A stretch of 64,000 nucleotides of DNA, from contig JAHENB010000008.1 of assembly GCA_024643345.1 (NCBI GenBank), positions 10,949-74,948 on the forward strand, read 5' to 3'. The position numbers and the translations under genes were made by a program. The notes under the pieces were generated by a model that made no database searches, had not been told where the DNA came from, and saw only the letters and a program-made list of their open reading frames with translations. Source of the DNA: Maribacter sp. GTDB taxonomy: Bacteria; Bacteroidota; Bacteroidia; Flavobacteriales; Flavobacteriaceae. Positions 32,855-40,459 of this stretch are shown here, piece after piece. Positions within the stretch are counted from its first letter, which is position 1, and each line of letters opens with the position of its first letter.

Positions 32855-33826
32855 CTACTGCTGTGCCACTTCATGTGGTGACTCCACAGTGGCCAAGTAA
32901 CGTTCTGCATCCAAGGCGGCCATACATCCGGTGCCTGCGGCGGTTACCGCCTGTCGATATTCTTTGTCCTGGGCATCCCCACTGGCAAATACGCCGGGTT
33001 TGTTGGTTTTGGTGCTTTTCCCTTTGGTTATGATATAGCCGGTTTCATCCATATCCAACTGCCCTTTGAAGATGTCGGTATTCGGTTTGTGGCCGATGGC
33101 GATGAACAGTCCGGTAATGGTTATTTCCTCTTTTTTTCCGGTCTGGTTGTTCACCATGCGAAGTCCTTCCACTACTTGATCCCCCAGAACCTCGTCTATT
33201 TCGGTATTGTACTTTATCTCAATATTTTTCAAGCTGCTTAACCGATGTTGCATGGCCTTTGAAGCCCGCATAAAATCTTTACGTACCAACATCGTCACTT
33301 TGTTGCAAATATTCGCCAAATAAGAGGCCTCCTCGGCAGCCGTGTCACCAGCTCCCACGATGGCTACGTCCTGGCCTTTGTAGAAGAAGCCGTCACATAC
33401 GGCACAGGCAGATACGCCCCCGCCCCTAAGCCGTTGCTCACTTGGGATATTAAGATATTTGGCTGTGGCGCCCGTTGCTATAATAATGGTCTCCGCTTCG
33501 ATCTGCTTTTCATAATCCACGGTAACCTTATGAATACCACCAACCTCATCGTTCAATTCCACAGCAGTCACCATCCCGATACGAACCTCAGTACCGAAAC
33601 GTTCAGCTTGTTGTTGCAATTGCACCATCATGGTAGGCCCATCCACCCCGTCCGGATACCCTGGAAAGTTATCCACTTCAGTGGTCGTGGTCAATTGCCC
33701 ACCCGGTTCCATCCCGGTATATACGACAGGTTTTAAGTCGGCCCTTGCCGCATAGATGGCAGCGGTATAACCCGCCGGACCAGATCCGATAATCAATGTT
33801 TTAATTCTTTCAATTTGCTCAGACAT
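32855..33826 (-). CDS. trxB: Thioredoxin-disulfide reductase TrxB
   Basis: 323 residues from ATG 33826 (MSEQIERIKTLIIGSGPAGY); the track's TTG at 33841 adds five. FAD loop GSGPAGYTAAIYAARA, redox pair CAVC in VSACAVCDGFFYKG, NADPH loop GAGDTAAEEA and C-terminal FASGDAQDKEYRQAVTAAGTG are all intact. Reduces thioredoxin with NADPH, which in turn serves MsrA (encoded at 4 kb) and ribonucleotide reductase. Cytosolic. Confidence 0.95.
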   Translation of the reverse strand: MSEQIERIKTLIIGSGPAGYTAAIYAARADLKPVVYTGMEPGGQLTTTTEVDNFPGYPDGVDGPTMMVQLQQQAERFGTEVRIGMVTAVELNDEVGGIHKVTVDYEKQIEAETIIIATGATAKYLNIPSEQRLRGGGVSACAVCDGFFYKGQDVAIVGAGDTAAEEASYLANICNKVTMLVRKDFMRASKAMQHRLSSLKNIEIKYNTEIDEVLGDQVVEGLRMVNNQTGKKEEITITGLFIAIGHKPNTDIFKGQLDMDETGYIITKGKSTKTNKPGVFASGDAQDKEYRQAVTAAGTGCMAALDAERYLATVESPHEVAQQ

Positions 33827-34168
33827 AATCAATCGATTCAATTATACACTTTTGACAAAAGTAAGTTTTTTGAAAAAAAACTTTGCGGTTAGTTATTAAA
33901 AGTTATTAGGCTTTTAGGCAAAAAATATGCCTTTAGACCTTCCAATAACTTCTTCCCTGTTTAGCCGTAATTCCCTGCCGAAACTTACGATGTACCGCTT
34001 AGCGAAATATATTCTTATCTTTGTTGATTCCCCTACTTGAAATGAACATCATTGGAAATTGAATTTTAAGACTTTCTCCCATCGGGCCAAAGAAATGCTA
34101 AAGCTGACCTGTGTCAGTTATATAGAGCGGTGGAGTCTGTAAATTTGCAATGCAGAAAAAGAAACGCC
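33827..34168. promoter_or_regulatory. Divergent intergenic region between trxB and the LytTR regulator
   Basis: 342 bp without a gene. TATCTTTG at 34016-34023 matches the -7 consensus TAnnTTTG and faces the LytTR gene; no clear -33 partner was found. The inner segment has A/T-rich runs but no strong hairpin. Confidence 0.4.
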
Positions 34169-34870
34169 ATGGTAAATAAAATATTGAGAACCGTAGTGGT
34201 CGACGACTCCGAACTACAATTAAAAGTTTTATCTAAATTGATAGAAAAACATCCTAGCCTGATACTTGATGGGGTGTATGGAAGTGGGATGGCGGCCCAA
34301 AAAGGATTGAAGGACCGCGAGGTAGATTTGATTTTTCTAGATGTGGAAATGCCGATCATCAACGGTTTCGATTTTTTGGACAGTTTTGAAAATCGCCCAC
34401 AAATCATTTTGATTTCCGGCAAGTCTGAATACGCCCTAAAGGCATTTGATTACGATGTCACCGATTATTTACAGAAACCCATAGGACAACCGCGTTTTAA
34501 TGTCGCCGTTCAAAGGGCGGTAAACAACCATGTACAACTTTCCGATGAGGCCCAAGAGCAGGAATATATTTTCGTAAATAGCAACCTTCAAAAGAAAAAA
34601 GTATATCTCGACGACATTAAATGGATCGAGGCGCTGGGCGATTACATCAAGCTCATTACCGAAAACGGTATGTTAATGGTGCTTTCCACCATGAAATCAT
34701 TTTTGAAGAAACTGCCCGAAGAACAGTTTATCCGTATCCATAAATCCTATGCCGTCAACGTGGGCCGCATCGACAAGTTCAACAGCACCGGTGTGGAAAT
34801 CGGCGGGGTACAGATTCCCATGAGCCGCCTACATAAAGACCAATTGGAAAAAGCCCTTTTGCACGATTAG
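34169..34870 (+). CDS. LytTR-type response regulator
   Basis: About 233 residues from ATG 34169 (MVNKILRTVVVDDSELQLKV). Receiver domain with phospho-acceptor Asp in LIFLDVEMP, Thr/Ser in ILISGKSEYA and Lys in YLQKPIG; C-terminal LytTR DNA-binding domain (QEYIFVNSNLQKKKVYLDDIKWIEALGDYIKLI, then FIRIHKSYAVN). No histidine kinase is adjacent, so it is an orphan in this window. The track's start at 34130 adds 13 residues unlike other receivers. Confidence 0.92.
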   Translation: MVNKILRTVVVDDSELQLKVLSKLIEKHPSLILDGVYGSGMAAQKGLKDREVDLIFLDVEMPIINGFDFLDSFENRPQIILISGKSEYALKAFDYDVTDYLQKPIGQPRFNVAVQRAVNNHVQLSDEAQEQEYIFVNSNLQKKKVYLDDIKWIEALGDYIKLITENGMLMVLSTMKSFLKKLPEEQFIRIHKSYAVNVGRIDKFNSTGVEIGGVQIPMSRLHKDQLEKALLHD

Positions 34871-34905
34871 CCGTTCGATTTACCTAAATCCCGGTATTCT
34901 TGTTT

Positions 34906-36048
34906 CTAATTCTGCACCATGCTACACGAGGTTCCTTGACTTGGCAGCACTTCATAGGCTTCCAAATCGATTGTATAGGCCTCTTGATATGAAAGGGTTG
35001 CCATAGCGATAAACTCATCCACAAAAGATCCATGTACCAAATTCAAGGTGCAGCCCCCAAATCCGCCACCGGTTTGCCGGGCACCCAAAATCTCGGGTAA
35101 ATCTTTTGTGAAATCGACCAAAAAATCGGATTCAACACAACTTACCTCATAGTCTTTCCGAATGCCTTCATGGGCCTCGTACAATAATTGACCTACTTTT
35201 TGGAGATTGTTTTGCTTTAAGGCCTCTGCCATTTGAAGCACCCTTTCGTTTTCCTTTAAGACGAAGTCACAACGCCTATAGGTGATGTCTCCCATGATTG
35301 CCTTACAGCTATCCAACATGGAACCTGTGACCTCCCGCAATGATTTTAAGGTAGGGTATCGCCGTCTCAAAACGGCCAAGCCCTCCTCACATTGGCGTTT
35401 GCGAACGTTATATTCGCTGCTCGCCAAATTATGGACCACCTTGGTGTTGAGCAATATAATTTTGTAGGGATTCAAATTGATCGGAATCATTTCATAGTCC
35501 AGCGATCTACAGTCGAGCAGGATGGCATGCCCTGCCTTGCCCATCACCGAAGCGAATTGATCCATAATACCGCATTGTGTGCCCACATAGGTATGTTCGG
35601 CCGCTTGGGAAAGCTTGACCATTTCCAGTTTGTCGAGCCCTAAGTTGAAAAGTTGGTTCAGCCCATATGCCATTCCGCACTCCAGGGCTGCAGAGGAACT
35701 GAGACCTGATCCGATTGGTAAATCACTTTCCAATACACAGTCAAATCCGCCCAAGCGATCACCCCGTTTTACGATTTCATGAACCACCCCCAAAATATAA
35801 TTCTCCCATGTCACTTGGCTGGGCGCTAAAAGTGATAGATCGAATTCGAAACCGGTATTGAAATTTTTGCTAAAGACTCGGCAGTTCTTTTGGGAACCGT
35901 TTCGCTGAAATTGCAAGCTTATTTTTTTTTCGATAGCGGCCGGAAGCACATAGCCCATGTTATAATCGGTATGTTCCCCTATCAAATTGATCCTTCCGGG
36001 AGATGCCACCACCAATTCAGGAGTAAAATATGTTGGAAACCCTTTCAT
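34906..36048 (-). CDS. galK: Galactokinase
   Basis: 380 residues, GHMP kinase: galactose + ATP to galactose-1-phosphate. Signature VASPGRINLIGEHTDYNMGY near the N-terminus, the ATP loop DLPIGSGLSSSAALE and the C-terminal RQTGGGFGGCTLNLV. Start ATG 36048 leaves a rather short lead before the signature. The track's 426-aa version runs back through the FGE gene in another frame. It starts 2 bp after the FGE stop, so it is the last gene of the oxidoreductase-sulfatase-FGE-galK operon; a sulfated galactan or galactoside is a likely substrate. Confidence 0.93.
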   Translation of the reverse strand: MKGFPTYFTPELVVASPGRINLIGEHTDYNMGYVLPAAIEKKISLQFQRNGSQKNCRVFSKNFNTGFEFDLSLLAPSQVTWENYILGVVHEIVKRGDRLGGFDCVLESDLPIGSGLSSSAALECGMAYGLNQLFNLGLDKLEMVKLSQAAEHTYVGTQCGIMDQFASVMGKAGHAILLDCRSLDYEMIPINLNPYKIILLNTKVVHNLASSEYNVRKRQCEEGLAVLRRRYPTLKSLREVTGSMLDSCKAIMGDITYRRCDFVLKENERVLQMAEALKQNNLQKVGQLLYEAHEGIRKDYEVSCVESDFLVDFTKDLPEILGARQTGGGFGGCTLNLVHGSFVDEFIAMATLSYQEAYTIDLEAYEVLPSQGTSCSMVQN

Positions 36049-36050
36049 AC

Positions 36051-37202
36051 TTATGGTCGGGGTTTTTGCGAACGAGCCATATCCACAGTAGCAACGGTTC
36101 GAAATCCGAGATGCTCCTGCGAAGAATCCAAACTGGTAGCCATTCTTGCGGAGATACGGTAACTGGCACAATAGGAGGCACTGCACAAATAAGAACCCCC
36201 TTTGACCACCTTTTCCCTTGCATAGGGATCTCTTTCATTAAATGGAGCCTCTGGACCCATCGGATTGTAAACAGGTACCTGACGCATGGCCATGGTATCA
36301 TAATAATTGGTATTGTACCAATCACTGGTCCACTCCCAAACATTGCCCGCCATATCGTAAAGGCCCAGGCGATTTGGTGGAAAAGTCTTTACGGGGGCTC
36401 TGTTTTCAAAACCATCTTCCCTGGAATTGCTTACAGGAAATTGGCCGTTCCAGGTATTGGCCATTTCGGGAAGGACATTGGGGTCGTTGCCCCAAGTAAA
36501 TACCGATGCCAAATCTGCCCCTCTTGCCGCAAGTTCCCACTCTGCCTCGGTTGGAAGCCTTCTGCCCGCCCAATTGCAGTAGGCCAGGGCATCATCGTAA
36601 GCGATATGCACCACCGGCTCGTTATCCTTGCCTTCGATGTCGCTTCCGGGACCGTTCGGATGCTTCCAGTTCGCCCCAATGGTCCATCGCCACCATTGTG
36701 AAAAATCGTAAAGGTTGGTGACTGGCTCTTTGGTTTTTTTAAAGGTCAAAGAACCCGGTTGCATGATGCTGTCATGGGGTTTTGGGGTCCCTTCAGGAAG
36801 TTGTTTTTTTAATTCCTCCCAATCTATTTCCTGCTCGGCCACGGTTTTATATCCGGTTGCGGCGACAAATATTTTAAATTGGGCATTGGTTACTTCGGTC
36901 TCATCCATAAAAAAACCGTCCACAATAACACCGTGTGCAGGTTTTTCATGCGACATTGCCATTTGATCTTGGGGTACCGCTCCTTGTTCGAATGCCCCGC
37001 CCGGTATCCAGACCATCCCTTTGGGGGTTGTTACATCCTCGGGCCGCTCGAACAATAACGTTATATTTTTAGTGAGCTTGGGCTCGTTGGCAATATTGGT
37101 CGAAGCGTTCTTCTCTATTGATTGGCCTGGTTTTTCCTGTTTGCAGCCCAAAAGGAAAACACTGCTTAAAAACAGAAAAAACATATAAGGTTGAAGGCGC
37201 AT
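36051..37202 (-). CDS. Formylglycine-generating enzyme (FGE) lipoprotein
   Basis: 383 residues, FGE-sulfatase (SUMF1-type) domain: MVWIPGGAFEQGA at the start, DETEVTNAQFKIFVAATGYKT, RRLPTEAEWELAARG, GLYDMAGNVWEWTSDWY and KGGSYLCSASYCASYRISAR at the end. Cys340 and Cys345 match the two copper-binding, catalytic cysteines of true FGEs, so it should convert sulfatase Cys to formylglycine with O2. The lipoprotein signal (FLLGC, Cys20) implies action outside the cytoplasm, unusual for a maturase thought to act on unfolded substrates. The sulfatase gene lies 30 bp upstream. Confidence 0.9.
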   Translation of the reverse strand: MRLQPYMFFLFLSSVFLLGCKQEKPGQSIEKNASTNIANEPKLTKNITLLFERPEDVTTPKGMVWIPGGAFEQGAVPQDQMAMSHEKPAHGVIVDGFFMDETEVTNAQFKIFVAATGYKTVAEQEIDWEELKKQLPEGTPKPHDSIMQPGSLTFKKTKEPVTNLYDFSQWWRWTIGANWKHPNGPGSDIEGKDNEPVVHIAYDDALAYCNWAGRRLPTEAEWELAARGADLASVFTWGNDPNVLPEMANTWNGQFPVSNSREDGFENRAPVKTFPPNRLGLYDMAGNVWEWTSDWYNTNYYDTMAMRQVPVYNPMGPEAPFNERDPYAREKVVKGGSYLCSASYCASYRISARMATSLDSSQEHLGFRTVATVDMARSQKPRP

Positions 37203-37232
37203 GATGTAAACAATTCGATTCGAAGGTCAAAG

Positions 37233-38816
37233 TTAATCCAATTTTTCGGCTAGGAGGCCATCGTCGATGAGCGGTATCTGGAAGTCTTGCATTTCTGGAC
37301 GGTCGCGTTCCCTCTCGAATATTTTAGCAGCGTTTTTCAATATTTCGGGATGCATTAGCGCAACATTGCGGGTTTCTGTGGAATCTTCTTTCAGGTTATA
37401 TAGTTCGAGCGTCGGATCCTCCTTATTCATGAGGTTCCGTCGAATGAGTTTCCAATCGCCCATGCGCAAGGCTACCTGACCACCATAACTAGGAAATTCC
37501 CAATACAGGAAGTCATGTATTTTTTGATCTCCTTTCTTCAAGAGGGTGGGCAACATACTGATGCCATCGTTATCTGATGGTACAGGGTAGCCGGTCACCT
37601 CGGCTAAGGTGGCCAGGATGTCGTATTGTGCAGAGATCAGATCGGATCGGCTGCCAGCCCCTATCTTTCCAGGCCAGGAAGCGATCATTGGCACCCGGAT
37701 GCCCCCTTCATATAAAAAGCCTTTGGCCCTGCCGTATCTGCCATCGAAGGGGTGTGCACTATCGAACCATTCTGGATCGGCGCCCCCTGCATAGCTCGGG
37801 CCATTGTCGGACGTAAATATGATCAAAGTATTTTCATAGATCTTCTCGGCCTTTAATTGTTGTACCAACTTGCCAATGTTCTCATCCAAATAGGAAATCA
37901 TTGCCGCATATGCCGCATGCGGATTTTTATGTGGAAAATAACCCCCGGGGTTCCCTGCCAGATAAGGCTCCTCGTCTCCGAATTTTTCGATATAATAATC
38001 TACCCATCGCTGTGGTGCCTGCAGTGCGACATGCGGAATGGGACTGGCCCAATACAAAAAGAAAGGTTCTTTTTTATGCTGGTCCACAAAATCGGTCAAA
38101 GCCTTGAACATTAGATCTGGGGCATAATCCTTAAGTGTGAAATCGGCATAATTGGCAGGGTCCTTTGGATCGGCGCCCATTGGAAAAGCCGTATTCGGGG
38201 CAATGGTATCATTTCTTAGATGTACCCTGCTCCTATTATGGTAGAGATGCAAAGGATAATAGGTATGGGCCTGCCGCTGGCAGTTGAAACCGTAAAAAAA
38301 ATCAAAACCCATTTCGTTGGGAATGGAAGCCGTGTGGGGAGCGCCCAGGCCCCATTTGCCTACCATGCCAGTGGCATAGCCTACTTTCTTAAGCCGGTGC
38401 GCCATGGTAACCGTACTGTCGGGCATGGGCCCCTGCCCCTCCAAAGTTGAATCTTTGGCCATCGCGCGATAATTCCAAACATCGCCCCGTTCGCCCCATT
38501 CAAAATTGCTTCGGATGAAGGCGTGGCCCGCGTGCCTTCCCGTCAACAGCATATGTCGTGCCGGGGCACATACCGGGGCACTGCTGTAGTGTTGGGTAAA
38601 GAGCATGCCTGATCTGGCCAGGGCATCGATGTTTGGCGTCTCGATCTTTTGCTGGCCATAGGCCCCTATATCGGCATACCCAAGGTCATCGGCCAAAATA
38701 TAGATGATATTGGGCTTTGGCGAATGCTCCTCCAAAGGCACATCGGTATTTCTGTTACAGGACAAAAATATTGTCCCCGCCAAGAGCAGGGACAAAGAAA
38801 AATTATCAATTTGCAT
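37233..38816 (-). CDS. Arylsulfatase-family lipoprotein (S1 sulfatase)
   Basis: 527 residues. Metal and catalytic motifs: IYILADDLGYADIG, the formylglycine site C83-A-P-A-R (PVCAPARHMLLTGRHAGH), MVGKWGLG, and TSDNGPS. Lipobox TIFLSC (Cys20), so surface or periplasmic. The overall text resembles the marine Bacteroidota S1 group acting on polysaccharide sulfates; I cannot fix the subfamily. Between a Gfo/Idh/MocA gene (17 bp) and its probable maturase (30 bp), so all are co-expressed. Confidence 0.93.
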   Translation of the reverse strand: MQIDNFSLSLLLAGTIFLSCNRNTDVPLEEHSPKPNIIYILADDLGYADIGAYGQQKIETPNIDALARSGMLFTQHYSSAPVCAPARHMLLTGRHAGHAFIRSNFEWGERGDVWNYRAMAKDSTLEGQGPMPDSTVTMAHRLKKVGYATGMVGKWGLGAPHTASIPNEMGFDFFYGFNCQRQAHTYYPLHLYHNRSRVHLRNDTIAPNTAFPMGADPKDPANYADFTLKDYAPDLMFKALTDFVDQHKKEPFFLYWASPIPHVALQAPQRWVDYYIEKFGDEEPYLAGNPGGYFPHKNPHAAYAAMISYLDENIGKLVQQLKAEKIYENTLIIFTSDNGPSYAGGADPEWFDSAHPFDGRYGRAKGFLYEGGIRVPMIASWPGKIGAGSRSDLISAQYDILATLAEVTGYPVPSDNDGISMLPTLLKKGDQKIHDFLYWEFPSYGGQVALRMGDWKLIRRNLMNKEDPTLELYNLKEDSTETRNVALMHPEILKNAAKIFERERDRPEMQDFQIPLIDDGLLAEKLD

Positions 38817-38833
38817 TCGTGTAAGTTTCGAAG

Positions 38834-40183
38834 TTACATCACAATGGTCTTTCCTGGTATAGGGATGTTATATGTTCCATCTGCATTCGGTTGTACCGGT
38901 GCCGGGGAGTCCCATGTGAGCTGATCTGGCGCCAAATCGAGATTCGATTGCATGGCCTCGTCCCATTTGATCACCTGTCCGGAATAGGTGGCCATTCTTC
39001 CAATAATTGCGCTCATGGTGCTTTTTGCCCCGTTTTCGGCATCGGAAATGACCCCTCCGTTCCGAATGGATTCAAATAATTTAATATGTTCTACCTGATA
39101 GGGATTCGGGTCGTCCTTGCCCCTGTGTTCGAACAGTGTATTGCCGCTCCAGTCTTTTAAAGTGGCATTATCGCCTTCAGTTGAAACCGTGCCCTTGGTG
39201 CCCTGAAAGAATTCCGAGACCCTGCTCATGGTATCGGGCTGGTGCCTGCATTGGCTGGCAATGACCGCCCCACTTGGATAGGTATACTCAACAAAGTGAT
39301 GGTCGAAGATCTCACCATGGTCTTTGCCCATGCGAACCTGTCTGCCACCCATACCTTGGGCAGAGATGGGATATTCGCCCACAAACCAGTTGGCCACATC
39401 GATATTATGGATGTGCTGCTCCAAAATATGATCCCCACACAACCAGTTGAAATAATACCAGTTTCTCATCTGGTATTCAAGCTCACTCTGCCCGGGTTTT
39501 CGCTCCCGTACCCATACTCCGGCCCCATCCCAATAGACTTGTCCGGAAACGATTTTTCCTATAGCATCCTTTTTCAATTGATCCATCGCCGCTAGGTAGC
39601 TATCCTGATAATGGCGTTGCAGCCCTACCACCACATTGAGTTTTTTGTCTTTGGCCATTTGTGCAGCGGCCAACACTTTTCGAACGCCGGGCACATCGGT
39701 GGCGACGGGTTTTTCCATGAACACGTGCTTGCCATTATTGATCGCATACTCGAAGTGCTGCGGACGAAAACCCGGAGGTGTTGCCAAAATGACCACGTCG
39801 GCCAGGTCGATCGCCTTTTCTGCCGCATCAAAACCAACGAATTGGTTGGCTTCCTTCACGTTTACCTTCTTGCTTCCGCCCATCTCCTTGGAGATGTTCA
39901 TAAGGCTACTTTTCAAATTATCCTCAAAGGCATCGGCCATGGCCACCAGTTCAACATTGTCGTCGGCCTTCAAGGCCTGTACGGCGGCGCCGGTTCCGCG
40001 GCCCCCACAACCGACCAAGGCGATTTTTAATTTCTTATCATTGAATACGTTCACCATGGCGTTCATCTGCATATTGGGCAACAACATGGCTCCTCCCGTA
40101 AATAGGGCGGTACTTTTCACAAAATTCCTTCGGGTATTTTTGTTGTCGGTCTTTTGGGATTGATCCGGATTTAATTTATTCAT
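38834..40183 (-). CDS. Gfo/Idh/MocA family oxidoreductase with Tat signal
   Basis: 449 residues. Twin-arginine signal NTRRNFVKSTALFTGGAMLL, then a Rossmann domain (KIALVGCGGRGTGAAVQAL) and the EKP motif (HVFMEKPVATDVPGVRK). Family members oxidise or epimerise sugars with NAD(P), and some exported ones are NAD-dependent glycosidases (GH109 type), which could fit a glycan-degrading operon. The signal predicts export folded with its cofactor. First gene of the operon with sulfatase, FGE and galactokinase. Confidence 0.88.
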   Translation of the reverse strand: MNKLNPDQSQKTDNKNTRRNFVKSTALFTGGAMLLPNMQMNAMVNVFNDKKLKIALVGCGGRGTGAAVQALKADDNVELVAMADAFEDNLKSSLMNISKEMGGSKKVNVKEANQFVGFDAAEKAIDLADVVILATPPGFRPQHFEYAINNGKHVFMEKPVATDVPGVRKVLAAAQMAKDKKLNVVVGLQRHYQDSYLAAMDQLKKDAIGKIVSGQVYWDGAGVWVRERKPGQSELEYQMRNWYYFNWLCGDHILEQHIHNIDVANWFVGEYPISAQGMGGRQVRMGKDHGEIFDHHFVEYTYPSGAVIASQCRHQPDTMSRVSEFFQGTKGTVSTEGDNATLKDWSGNTLFEHRGKDDPNPYQVEHIKLFESIRNGGVISDAENGAKSTMSAIIGRMATYSGQVIKWDEAMQSNLDLAPDQLTWDSPAPVQPNADGTYNIPIPGKTIVM

Positions 40184-40236
40184 CGTTGTTTTATTTGGTT
40201 GACATTTTAAAAAGGTGCGACGGTTAAGATAGAACT

Positions 40237-40428
40237 TTATTTTAAGATAAACAATGGCGCTTCAGCTACTTCTTCGGCCGATAGGGCGACACGCTTATAT
40301 TCGTTGTCACTTTCGGCCGCAACAAGCCTGCCTTAGCTATCCAAGGACTTCGGTCCGTTTACATTGCCATGGGCTTTTGACAAGTATTCCTTTTCAAAGT
40401 TATGGGTGTCGAATACGGCAACTTTCAT
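40237..40428 (-). pseudogene. Degraded N-terminal fragment of a D-lactate dehydrogenase-like gene
   Basis: From ATG 40428 the frame reads MKVAVFDTHNFEKEYLSKAH, the classic opening of D-2-hydroxyacid (D-lactate, LdhA-type) dehydrogenases, then a stop (TAA 40333) and, in the same frame, GRLVAAESDNEYKRVALSAE... to TAA 40237. The catalytic and NAD domains are missing. The second half could belong to another lost gene. Located in the 276-bp gap between ppsA and the Gfo/Idh/MocA gene. Confidence 0.55.
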
Positions 40429-40459
40429 GAGAATTCATGATCATCCATGGAAACCTTAA

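Noticed and set aside
34906-36186. 426-aa galactokinase reading
   Set aside because: The extra 46 residues lie inside the FGE gene in another frame and look non-coding; ATG 36048 gives a normal GHMP kinase.
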